A stretch of DNA of 64,000 bases from Sclerurus mexicanus. Its lineage: Eukaryota; Chordata; Aves; Passeriformes; Furnariidae. The stretch is taken from the NCBI GenBank assembly GCA_013396755.1, contig VWZF01002521.1, positions 935,514 to 999,513 on the forward strand, read 5' to 3'. Under the pieces are notes generated by a model. That model was not told where the DNA came from and made no database searches. It saw only the letters and a program-made list of their open reading frames with translations. The position numbers were made by a program, and so were the translations under genes. Position 1 is the first letter of the stretch. Each line of letters starts with the position of its first letter. Below, piece after piece: positions 1-11,094 of the stretch.

Positions 1-1384
1 CTTTCCTATTAAAGCCAAACTCCTGGAAACAAGCACAGAAGAATGAATGGAAGACTGGAATTGTTAAAGGACTGGCTAATTCCTAGCATCCTTTTAGGTC
101 CACAGAGTTGTGGTCAGAGGGTACCATCATCAGCTGCAGTCTAACCCCTAATCCTAAACTGACTAACCCATTCCATAACTAGTGGCTGCTTTCTTTCCTC
201 AGTTTGTTAAGAAATTACCAAAGACAACCAAATGGACCTGATTCCAACAGAGACGAAGGGGTTTTTTCTGTTTTGCACTTATTCCCCAAATCTTTAGCAC
301 TTTGCCAACTGGTATGCATGCCAATCACTAGAAATCTGGACTCAACTGGATACAGGTTAGCATGTAAAAATGCCACTGAATAGAGGAATAAGCAATAGAT
401 CTTGCCTTCCCTGCACAAATATTCCCATTACCAATGCTTGGCCAACTCATAGGTCTGGTCAAATGATCGCTAACGTTGTATATTAAGTATTCTGAATCAC
501 AGATTTAAGTAATATTAATAATACTAGCATTGATAAGTATCTACATAATAATGATCCTAAGAGTGCAATGGCATTATATTCATAGAACTGGAAAAACAGC
601 TACATGGCTCAGGTAAAGAGATGCAAAACTACAAATAAACTAATAATTAAGAAAGATCACCTCAGAAGCAAGAATAATACGCAGTTTTCTTAACATTTCC
701 TAGAAAATGCATTTTGGTTTGAGCCAACTGTTCTTCAATTATCAAAAAAGTGACTTATGGACAAACTCTTTTGATGACAAAGAACTACAAATTCATTCCC
801 CATTATTCTCCATTACAAACCGGAAGATATAACCAAACCCATCATAGACAGAATTAAGAAAACCAAGGATGGCACAGTAATGGCATCTTACCATCCTTTA
901 TATATAATTAGAGGACACAGGTCTAAACCTTGCCTTGCCCAAAATCATAGGCATGGCTTGAAAAACACAGCAGACAAAATTATTTTTGGCAACGTACAAA
1001 TGATTTCACAAACAATGACTTTAAAGTTAAGATGATCTTCACATTTCAGAGAAATTAAGCTTTAAGAAGCAGTACAGATCTCATAATTGCTCTAACATTA
1101 CGGGTCCAAACCAGAATTTGTTCAGCATAAAAACCCTGACAGCTTTGCATCTACCAAGCCTTTGATTTGAAAAGGAAGATTCATTATTGCCTTACAATAG
1201 TGAAAACTTCTGAACTGAAAAGAAACAGTCTACTTTAAAATTCTTCAATTTATTTCCAGGGGAAAGTTATATCAGATGCAGTGACAGAGTTGGAACATCT
1301 GTGTATTTTCTTTCACAAACAGAAAAAAACCCAGTAATTAAAAAACAAATATATACTAGAAATACAAAATAATGCAGGAAGAGA
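1..1384. other. AT-rich noncoding sequence, no gene recognised
   Basis: No conserved protein, RNA gene or CpG cluster was recognised. The open frames are under 70 codons and lack splice or homology support. It could be intergenic, or intronic to a minus-strand gene such as UBE2K, but no exon is visible to decide this. Confidence 0.5.
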
Positions 1385-2230
1385 CACCTGGGTGGCCTCT
1401 AGTCCCTACCTCCTGTTCAAAACAGGTCCACTGAGAGCATGTTGCTCAAGAACTTGTGAGTTTTGAACATCTCCAAGGATAGAGACTCTGCAATTTCACT
1501 GGTCAATCTATATAAATGTTTGACTACTTTAACTGCAATTTTTTTCCCCAGTGTCAAGTCAGAATTTCCCAGCTTGTGTCTGTTACCTCTCATCATATCC
1601 CTGTGCACTTTTGAGATAAGTCTGGCTCTTCTCATGCATCTCTCATTAGGTATTTATGAATAATAGGAAGACATCCCTTTCAACAGTTCTCAACTCTTGC
1701 ACCCTCTTCTCACACATTTTGTGCTTCACTCCCTTAACCACTCTGATGCCGTTCTGCTGGGCTCGCTCCAGTACGTATCAACATCCTACACTGGAAAGCC
1801 CAAAACCGGACACAGTACACCACACATAACCTCATAAGCACAGAACAGAGGCGAAAAACCACTTCTCACAACCCATTGACTACAATCTTGCTAATGCAAC
1901 CTAGTATGTGGTTAGGCGTCTTTGCCAAAAGAGCACTGCTGAATCACGTTCAACTTGATCTCCAGTAGATCGTTTCTTTTCCTGCTTTGTTTCCAGTCAA
2001 TCTCCAGACTGTATGTGCTGATGCATGAAGTTAGTTCCAGTTGCAGGACTTAGTACTTACCTCAGTTGAACTTCAAAAGGTTCTGGTCAGCACATGCATT
2101 TCTCCAGCCTACTAAGATCCCTTTATATAGCAGTCTCATGCTCCAATGTGCTGGCACCCCCGTACATACATCTTTTTAATCATATGCAATCCTTCTGAGA
2201 GACTGGAGACTGGTACCAACATAATAATGA
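1385..2230 (-). repeat. CR1 LINE remnant, antisense
   Basis: The stretch reads like the reverse complement of an avian CR1 3' region. Recognisable blocks include the 'cctcctgttcaaaacaggtc' segment near 1410, the 'tggacacagtac' segment near 1810 and the 'tgttcaacttgat' type segment near 1945. A further block, 'ttgaacttcaaaaggttctg', lies near 2066. It is diverged and carries no intact reverse-transcriptase frame. Boundaries are approximate because they come from reading rather than alignment. The call rests on recall of the CR1 consensus. Confidence 0.8.
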
Positions 2231-2319
2231 CAGTTTAACAGTTCTTATCTTTGCACCTTTTTTTACCTGTATGCCTTTTAATTAACTAAGCACGCTCTAG
2301 CTTTATTCACATCAACAGT

Positions 2320-2892
2320 TGTCCTGGTTTTGGCTGGGATAGAGCTAATTTTCTTCCAAGTAACTGGTACAGGGCCGTGTTTTGGATTTAGCATGAGAAT
2401 AAAGTTGGTAACACACTGATGTTTTAGTTGTTGCTGGGTAGTGCTTACTCTAAGTCAAGGACTTTACAGTTTCCCATGGCTCTGCCAGTGAGGAGGTGCA
2501 CAAGAAACTGGGAGGGAGCATGGCCAGGACAGCTGATGCAAACTGGCCAAAGGGATATTCTGTAACATCGAATATCACATTTGGTATATAACCTGGGGAT
2601 GTTGGCTGCAAGATTGGCTGATCACTTGCTCAGGGCTGGGCATGGGCATAGGTGAGCAAGAGGTGAGCAATTACACTGTGCATCCCCTGTCTTTATTCCT
2701 CTCTCTCTTTGTAATCTCCATTTTCATTACTATTACAGAAACGTTTTACTTTATTTCAATCATTAACTGTTCTTATCTCAACACATGGGTTTCACCTTTT
2801 TCCAGTTTTCCTTCCCATCTCATCCTGGGGAGCAGGGCATCTGATCAGCAGCTGCATAGTATTTAGTTGCCCACTGGGATGAAACCATGACA
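2320..2892 (+). mobile_element. Solo LTR of an avian endogenous retrovirus (ERVL-like)
   Basis: The element begins TGTCCTGG and ends ATGACA, giving the TG...CA termini of a retroviral LTR, and is 573 bp long. The 5-base flanks are ACAGT (2315-2319) and ACAAT (2893-2897), a target-site duplication with one mismatch. A TATATAA box lies at about 2585-2591, two thirds of the way along, as expected for a U3 promoter. The opening 60 bases match a family I know to be abundant in songbird genomes. There is no internal retroviral sequence on either side, so this is a recombined solo LTR. Exact family assignment is not possible by eye. Confidence 0.82.
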
Positions 2893-2897
2893 ACAAT

Positions 2898-5277
2898 GCC
2901 ACTGCACTCACTAAACCTCTAATGACTTTTAGGTGACTATTCTTACACACCAAAAGTTAAGCACCCATATCAGCATAAAATGAACACTGTTTAAAACAAT
3001 ATGTTGCTGACTCAGGAGCCAGAATAGAAGACATCTCATTCTTACATATCTGCATTGATTCTATATGATAAACAGGAAGAAAACCAAGCATCCTTCTACT
3101 AATGCTAAAGCACAACTACTACTAAAAGTTTCCATCTTAGTGAATTCAATATCCAGCACCCAAGGGTACCCACATATAAACAAATCAAAGTAATGAAAAT
3201 TAAATACCTATGGCTTTTCCAAACAGCAAGAAAAATTCAGAGATGTCACTTACTATCTTACTATAAACTGACATAAATCACAAGACTGCTCCAGGCAATG
3301 ATAAAAGCCAACACCAGAGCTACTCACTAGGTCTTTAAAAGTCTAAGAAGGGATATAGTATAGCAGACTACTGTTACTTTCCCCTTCTCCTGTAAATGAC
3401 TAAAACACATAGCAGACTTCAAAACAAATATCCGCTTCTTTCTTGGAAATTAAGTACTTCAAATTTTTGTTATTAACCTACTGTCTCTGCTTGAATGATA
3501 TTCTGGATTCAACCAAGTTAAAAATTTAAACTGCTACTTCAACTATCTGTTTATGCAGATATTTGTATTCCATAACTCCAGCTGAGTTTTATTTATTCTA
3601 AGCTCTACCTGGGTTTACCTCCCATAAATGTCTGCCTCTTCATATCTATAAGAGAAGAACACTTTATGGTAGCTATACCAGCAACTCCCTTCTTGCTAGG
3701 AGGAAGTTGTGTTTCCCAATGTATTACCTTTGGTATCAGAGTAGGGGTTTTACTGTAAAAGGTATCAATTAGCCTCTGACTTACAGATGGATAGAAAACA
3801 CCTTACACTTCCATATAATAAAGGAAAGCGGATGGCCAATTAAATGTTGAATCCTTCAATGCTAGCACAGTATAACTTTTTTTCAAGCATAACACTAACG
3901 CTCTAATAAAATATGAAAACAAGTCATACATGTTTAACATACCTGATCAACTACAACATGTCTCAGCATCAGTCTTTAAGTGACCACAAGATTTTTCAAC
4001 ATGTCTGGCATTTAATAATGAACAGAAACAAGTTCTCCCTCTCATAAGACAGCTGTTTACAAATAGAGAGCAGGTAAGGATTTGGCTACCCCCTGCAGCA
4101 TGCCAGTAACTTTACTGTAAAATAATACCACCTAACCTTCATCAAAACCTTTTCCTACTTACTAAAAGTGGGATACTATTCTTCCACCTATTTACTGGTT
4201 TCTCCATCATGCTGCAGCTTCATACTTCTGTTCAAAACACATTTTGTGGCTTTAGAATTTCAGCCCATGAAATCAACAAGGTAACAGATTAATGAAACAT
4301 TAGAACAAGAAAAGAGATACAGTTGAACAACTAAACCCTTGCTTAGACAAGGACTTGGGAGTATATGATTTAATGCACTGTCTACTCATTTTAGAGTTTT
4401 AATACAATCACAGTACAGTATACTACACATATCTAACCAGTCAAGTTACCTCCTAGACTAACTTAACAGCTTCATCTTTGTTAAAGATGCACAGTACCCC
4501 ATCTACCTTAGAATTCTAATGCTTTCTCCCCACACAAAAGTAAAAAGCGTTATTTAAATCATACCCTGGAGAGCACTCCGGACAAAGAAACTGTTGCTAG
4601 TTTCATTTATTTCATTCAAATATTTAAGAGACACAAAGGTACAAGGATCTCTCTTAAATACACAATACTCTACTTATTCAGTTAATGTGTAGTGTTTATG
4701 ATAAACCTAGAAATAGAAAAGCCAGCAGAGCAAAACCACTCTTCTTGCTCAGGTGTGAAAAGGCTTGAAGTACTTTTACAAAATACTCAAGAAGCCCCAG
4801 ACTCAACTTAAAAAAAAAAAAAATCAAGTATCCTTCATCTCTTAGCCATAAACCAAAGAGTAAGATAATATTTCACATTTTAGTGATTTCCCATGAATGA
4901 CATTTAAGTCAAGGAAACAGAACGTGCTAAGTAACACAAAAAGTATACTTAGTCCTATGAGTAGCGAGGATTCATAGATCCTTATCCATAGCAAGGATAA
5001 ACATACTTTTCAGAATTCTTTCTTCACTGATATTTAGTCTTCCAATACATACTTCAAATGCAGAAGGAATTAACTGCTATCCAGCTGCTCCTTTTTAAAA
5101 ACATTTCTGGTTCCACCACTCTATTTCAGCTTAAAGGCAGAGTACCAGAAGAAGACAGAACAAACTTCCTATGTACTTTTTCCTAGTGTACCTGTCCCCT
5201 GCCCCAGGTATTTGTGCTCCTATGAGGCCATATGAGGGTTACTCTTTATGTTCAAGTGTAGCTCAAAGCATTAAATC
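2898..5277. other. AT-rich noncoding sequence
   Basis: No gene, RNA or clear young repeat was recognised. It contains a run of 13 A at about 4810 and otherwise unremarkable AT-rich sequence. Confidence 0.5.
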
Positions 5278-6975
5278 AAGAATAATTTAAGTACAGGTAA
5301 CGTGAGCCACTTTGCCTTCAGAGAGGGACTTACAAAGTCCTAAAAAACAAATTTAGCGTCACCATTCATAAAAAAGTTTTCTTTTTCTTTTTTAAATAAA
5401 CAAGGTTTAATAATAATTTTAGGACATAGAAAGAAAACCACTTCATTTTGTGATTTGTAGTTTTCAGTTGGATTTTCATTCACTATCTCACTCCACATAA
5501 TTTCACACTCAGTGAAAAGTGATACTGACACCATAGTTTGACTGTCTTGGAATGCACAAACGTTCACAAAAATACCCTTGCTTGCAACTTTGATAACCAT
5601 TGAGTAATGCTGATATTTTGCATTCAGGACAGGGGAGTTAGTATAGACTGCAAACAGCAATTTAATACATATTGCTATATCAGTGTAACACTCATGTGTA
5701 ACTTGCTAATTAATGGCAAAAAATCAAAAATCAGTCTTCTGTACTGTAATTTTAAAAATCCATAAGTTGAGTTTCATAAAAATTATGGTCTTAATTCTGG
5801 GAAGCTTTAGGCACCTTAAAGGCTATTTCATAACAGTATTCATTTCCAAAATTCAGTACTGGATCTTTCAATGCACAGACTAAACAAACAGGAATAATGA
5901 AAAATGCTCACATCAGATTCAATCTTTACAGTAAGAAAATTTACCATGGACGTTCCTCAAAACCTATTTTAGTTAAGGCTTCTTTTTTTCCACATAACGC
6001 AAAGAAAAAGGGTCCTGAAGCCTTTACACTGCACTTCCAAATACAGACTTCTTTGTTTCCACAGTATCAGCTGGTTATATGGGGTATGAGGTCTAGATTT
6101 TTTAGCTTTGGTATAAAGGTATCCACCTAGAAATTTCTCTTAGTCTACATGCAATTCTGTATTTGCTGTGCAAGAGCTTGGCAAAATCAGCCTGGGCTCT
6201 GAAGGCAGCTATAAAACAAGGCCCTTACATTTTTCTAGGTGCTAGTTCAAGCTGCATAGCAACAATGCTGTTAGCACACAATTTAAAAGCACATCAACTA
6301 CTGCTACCCTAAATACGTTTTCCTTAAGCCTTAAGTACTTTTCCAAAATTAACCTCTCAATTTTTCCTTTGTGAATACGTCCAGATGTCTAAAATACCAT
6401 CTTTAAGAGTTACATATTCACATTAATATTTCACAAGCATCTAACCTGCAACATCATCCCAAGTAGGACGACAATGACGACACAACCATTAAAACCTATC
6501 TGGCTGATGTTCACCAACTCATACCCAGACACAGCAATAGCTGTATTGATGTAACCCTGCTAACACTGCTATACATTGCTCCAGAACTTCTTTACCGTTG
6601 CCCTAAAGGTAGTCAGCCTTTCTTTCTGACCACCACATACCTCCGAACACACTATTCAGGAAATGAGGTAACATGACTGAAATGAGTGAGCCTTTAAAAG
6701 CATCCACCTCAAAGTGAATAAGCCTGGAGTGGGGTAAAGGAAGTTCTCTATACAAGCAAGCTAAATAAATTGGGGGTTAATGGCAACCGTTCAGAAGGCC
6801 CCCAAACATGAAATGCGCCTCTTGCAGCCCCTGGCCCGGTCGAACCGGAGGGGTGGGCTGCAGGAGGTGTGCAGGGGCTGTGCTGGGATGCGGAGAGGGT
6901 GTGCAGGGGCTGTGCAGGGGCTGTGCTGGGATGCGGAGAGGGTGTGCAGGGGCTGTGCAGGGGCTGTGCTGGGAT
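5278..6975. repeat. First copy of a 1,698-bp near-identical duplication
   Basis: Every stretch I compared reappears 1,699 bases downstream (6977-8674). The only difference I found is C at 5555 versus T at 7254. The copy stops inside the 43-bp minisatellite at a single N (6976). The content is AT-rich noncoding DNA followed by the start of the minisatellite. This pattern, overlapping contig ends joined by an N, points to an assembly false duplication rather than biology. A recent real tandem duplication is possible but less likely. Confidence 0.9.
6866..6975 (+). repeat. 43-bp G-rich minisatellite, first truncated appearance
   Basis: The unit contains two CAGGGGCTGTG modules, then CTGGGATGCGGAGAGGG. 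About two and a half units are seen before the array is interrupted by the N at 6976. It is the same array as at 8565-8718, seen through the duplicated contig end. Confidence 0.85.
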
Positions 6976-6976
6976 N
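6976..6976. other. Single-N join between duplicated blocks
   Basis: A single unknown base sits exactly where minisatellite sequence ends and the second copy of the 1.7-kb block begins. It is best explained as a contig join. Confidence 0.9.
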
Positions 6977-8674
6977 AAGAATAATTTAAGTACAGGTAAC
7001 GTGAGCCACTTTGCCTTCAGAGAGGGACTTACAAAGTCCTAAAAAACAAATTTAGCGTCACCATTCATAAAAAAGTTTTCTTTTTCTTTTTTAAATAAAC
7101 AAGGTTTAATAATAATTTTAGGACATAGAAAGAAAACCACTTCATTTTGTGATTTGTAGTTTTCAGTTGGATTTTCATTCACTATCTCACTCCACATAAT
7201 TTCACACTCAGTGAAAAGTGATACTGACACCATAGTTTGACTGTCTTGGAATGTACAAACGTTCACAAAAATACCCTTGCTTGCAACTTTGATAACCATT
7301 GAGTAATGCTGATATTTTGCATTCAGGACAGGGGAGTTAGTATAGACTGCAAACAGCAATTTAATACATATTGCTATATCAGTGTAACACTCATGTGTAA
7401 CTTGCTAATTAATGGCAAAAAATCAAAAATCAGTCTTCTGTACTGTAATTTTAAAAATCCATAAGTTGAGTTTCATAAAAATTATGGTCTTAATTCTGGG
7501 AAGCTTTAGGCACCTTAAAGGCTATTTCATAACAGTATTCATTTCCAAAATTCAGTACTGGATCTTTCAATGCACAGACTAAACAAACAGGAATAATGAA
7601 AAATGCTCACATCAGATTCAATCTTTACAGTAAGAAAATTTACCATGGACGTTCCTCAAAACCTATTTTAGTTAAGGCTTCTTTTTTTCCACATAACGCA
7701 AAGAAAAAGGGTCCTGAAGCCTTTACACTGCACTTCCAAATACAGACTTCTTTGTTTCCACAGTATCAGCTGGTTATATGGGGTATGAGGTCTAGATTTT
7801 TTAGCTTTGGTATAAAGGTATCCACCTAGAAATTTCTCTTAGTCTACATGCAATTCTGTATTTGCTGTGCAAGAGCTTGGCAAAATCAGCCTGGGCTCTG
7901 AAGGCAGCTATAAAACAAGGCCCTTACATTTTTCTAGGTGCTAGTTCAAGCTGCATAGCAACAATGCTGTTAGCACACAATTTAAAAGCACATCAACTAC
8001 TGCTACCCTAAATACGTTTTCCTTAAGCCTTAAGTACTTTTCCAAAATTAACCTCTCAATTTTTCCTTTGTGAATACGTCCAGATGTCTAAAATACCATC
8101 TTTAAGAGTTACATATTCACATTAATATTTCACAAGCATCTAACCTGCAACATCATCCCAAGTAGGACGACAATGACGACACAACCATTAAAACCTATCT
8201 GGCTGATGTTCACCAACTCATACCCAGACACAGCAATAGCTGTATTGATGTAACCCTGCTAACACTGCTATACATTGCTCCAGAACTTCTTTACCGTTGC
8301 CCTAAAGGTAGTCAGCCTTTCTTTCTGACCACCACATACCTCCGAACACACTATTCAGGAAATGAGGTAACATGACTGAAATGAGTGAGCCTTTAAAAGC
8401 ATCCACCTCAAAGTGAATAAGCCTGGAGTGGGGTAAAGGAAGTTCTCTATACAAGCAAGCTAAATAAATTGGGGGTTAATGGCAACCGTTCAGAAGGCCC
8501 CCAAACATGAAATGCGCCTCTTGCAGCCCCTGGCCCGGTCGAACCGGAGGGGTGGGCTGCAGGAGGTGTGCAGGGGCTGTGCTGGGATGCGGAGAGGGTG
8601 TGCAGGGGCTGTGCAGGGGCTGTGCTGGGATGCGGAGAGGGTGTGCAGGGGCTGTGCAGGGGCTGTGCTGGGAT
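6977..8674. repeat. Second copy of the 1,698-bp duplication
   Basis: This is the copy of 5278-6975, offset by 1,699 bases, with one base difference noted (T at 7254). Unlike the first copy it continues further into the minisatellite, reaching the N gap at 8719. The 106-codon minus-strand frame and the 77-codon plus-strand frame that occur in both copies differ by at most one residue. They resemble no protein I know and are probably chance frames. Confidence 0.9.
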
Positions 8675-8718
8675 GTGGAGAGGGTGTGCAGGGGCTGTGC
8701 AGGGGCTGTGCTGGGATG
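8565..8718 (+). repeat. 43-bp G-rich minisatellite running into a gap
   Basis: GGAGAGGG recurs at 8591, 8634 and 8677, giving an exact period of 43 bases. The last unit has TGT in place of TGC before GGAGAG. Each unit carries GGGG, GGGG, GGG and GGG tracts separated by 7, 7 and 9 bases, so the + strand has G-quadruplex potential. The array is truncated by the N gap, so its true length is unknown. Long frames reading through it give repetitive Cys/Gly/Ala peptides and are not genes. Confidence 0.92.
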
Positions 8719-9159
8719 NNNNNNNNNNNNNNNNNNNNNNNNNNNNNNNNNNNNNNNNNNNNNNNNNNNNNNNNNNNNNNNNNNNNNNNNNNNNNNNNNN
8801 NNNNNNNNNNNNNNNNNNNNNNNNNNNNNNNNNNNNNNNNNNNNNNNNNNNNNNNNNNNNNNNNNNNNNNNNNNNNNNNNNNNNNNNNNNNNNNNNNNNN
8901 NNNNNNNNNNNNNNNNNNNNNNNNNNNNNNNNNNNNNNNNNNNNNNNNNNNNNNNNNNNNNNNNNNNNNNNNNNNNNNNNNNNNNNNNNNNNNNNNNNNN
9001 NNNNNNNNNNNNNNNNNNNNNNNNNNNNNNNNNNNNNNNNNNNNNNNNNNNNNNNNNNNNNNNNNNNNNNNNNNNNNNNNNNNNNNNNNNNNNNNNNNNN
9101 NNNNNNNNNNNNNNNNNNNNNNNNNNNNNNNNNNNNNNNNNNNNNNNNNNNNNNNNNNN
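8719..9159. other. Assembly gap of 441 N
   Basis: Unknown sequence between the minisatellite and a CpG-rich segment. Any first exon or promoter here would be hidden. All frames that span it are artefacts. Confidence 0.98.
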
Positions 9160-9480
9160 GGAGGTGTCCCTGAGGGGACAGCTGGCCCAGGAACCAGCGG
9201 CGTGTTTGCTGGGGCAGCCCCCAAGCCAGAAGAACGAGGGGCGCCTCGCGCGCCCTGAGATCCTGACCAACCCGGCCCCCACAGCGGTTCCCATTTCCCC
9301 CCCTGTGCTCAGTGGGAAAAAACCAGGTCGCTGACACATCTCCGTCCCGGCGCAGCCCCGGCCCCGCTGCCAGCCCCGCCCTGCCCCGGAGAGCGCGGTG
9401 CCTGCGGACACGGCAGAGCGGGGACCGGGCCCCAGGGCCGCAGCTCGGGGCGGCCTCGGAGCTGAGCCCTTACGGGTCCT
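9160..9480. promoter_or_regulatory. CpG-rich segment, remnant of a CpG island
   Basis: GC content and CpG frequency rise sharply compared with the AT-rich surroundings, for example around 9240-9260 and 9340-9465. There are several GGGCGG/CCGCCC-like or CCCCGCC motifs. It adjoins the N gap, so the island may extend into missing sequence. It would suit a housekeeping promoter. The divergent neighbour UBE2K is expected on this side of SMIM14 from human gene order. No UBE2K coding exon was seen, so the assignment is speculative. Confidence 0.55.
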
Positions 9481-11001
9481 GCCTAATGCATTGTCAGGTT
9501 TTATTGCAGAAGCAAACGTGAGGACCCGGAGGTGTTGCTCCTGTTCTGAAGTCTGAAGCAGGGTAGCAGTAACCATCACCGCTAGCCTGAGGTGTGTAAA
9601 ACAAGGCATGCTATGGAAGAGCAGAGGTGGGCTCTCGGAGGGGAACGTGAGGTTGCACTTAGAACTGGTTTATTCAGGGACGAGAGGCTTTCAAAACATT
9701 AAGGGTTATAGAAACAATTTATAGGGCCCCCTTTTAACAGGACAATGTACAAAATAGACATTTATCTCAACAGACGTCTCCTTCTGGGACAGCTGTCATC
9801 TGCAAGTGCTGCTTATTGAACTCCATTAGTATACACAGCATTTTGACTTCTATACACACAGTAAAGAAAATATAGGCCCCGCCAATTAAAAAAAATATCT
9901 GACAACCATATACAGACGCATATAGTCCTTTATCTGTGTCTGTATCCTTCCCAGTGGTTTGACTGGAAAAAGTCAATTTTTCTGCAGAAATGTTACGGCA
10001 TGGGCATCTGTTCATCAAATTAGGTCTTCTCCAGACCTAAATTTGTTTTAAATGTATTATACAATCCAGTTTTGCAGTTGAAATTTTCAGTAGCTTTTGA
10101 GAAGAATAATTTTTGCAGTAGGTCTGATTTTAATGACTTACAGTGTAATCTTGGACCTTCATCTTCAGAATAATTTAGCCATCTAAGTCCCACCAATGTG
10201 TCTTAAGTTCCTTTTGAATAGGTAGGCTGTGGCTTTTCTGTGTCATTGGCTCTCCCCAGTAAAATAAGGGTAATAACTCTTTTCTATTAGAGCTCTGAGG
10301 TGAAAGTTAAGTTTATAGTGTGCTGAGCTCCTATGAGTACTATAGACGAAAAGTATAACGGTAGTACATAAAATCTCTGGGTTCAATGCCTTACATATTT
10401 TCAGACAACTCATAGAAAGAAGCTGAGCTACTAATATTCCAATTTTGCACTGAATGGAGTGGAAAACATGACCTTTATCAAGTGTCAGAATCCTTTGTGT
10501 TCCTGTGAGTATGCTTGTGTGTTACAGGTAGTAGACATCCAGTAAGGGCCACAGTAAAGGGTAATGATTTTGCCTGGTTTGTACCTAGGTTCATTTTCAT
10601 GTGCTCATTTGGATTACAAATGTCAGAGTCTATTACTGCAAAAATGAAATTAATATGAATTACTGTATCTCTTTTCCTTAGTATACCCCACTCCATTCCC
10701 TTGTCCTTAAATAGGCATCTTTCATTGACCTCCCAGCTGTTTCATAGTCACCACATACCGTGTTAATTTTCTCTTGTTGTAAGATAGATATAGGAAGGCT
10801 TTTTTAGGTGGTAGAACAGAGAAGTGGCGAGTTTTGACAGGATCAAAATCTACATAAAAATTGGTACCTTATGTAATCAGCATGCTGGAGTTATCATTGT
10901 ATACCTTCTATATCTTACGCTTTATCATAGTTAACTATTTTACAGAAAACTCTACAGGGTTTTTGGCCAGAACAGAACCATAGACTAGCAGTGTTTGAAT
11001 A

Positions 11002-11094
11002 GGGGGGGTTGAGTTTTTATTTTAGTTTGGTTTGGGGATTTTGTTTGTGGGGATTTGGGGGGCTTTTTGTTTGTTTTGGTTTGGTTTTGTTAAA
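11002..11094 (+). repeat. G/T-rich low-complexity tract
   Basis: G-runs of 7, 4, 4 and 6 bases (11002-11008, 11034-11037, 11049-11052, 11057-11062) are separated by T-rich spacers. TTTGG/TTTTG repeats follow. One spacer is about 25 bases, so it is only a loose G-quadruplex candidate. Confidence 0.75.

Noticed and set aside
5340..5660. 106-codon minus-strand frame, repeated at 7039-7359
   Set aside because: Apparent duplication of a gene is explained by the assembly artefact. The peptide resembles nothing I know.
1..8400. Coding exons of UBE2K on the minus strand
   Set aside because: Looked for because of expected gene order. No frame encodes the known ubiquitin-conjugating domain segments.
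8447..9609. Several 200-377 codon frames on both strands across 8.4-9.6 kb
   Set aside because: They exist only because the 441 N are read as unknown residues. Their visible parts are translations of the 43-bp minisatellite and CpG-rich DNA.
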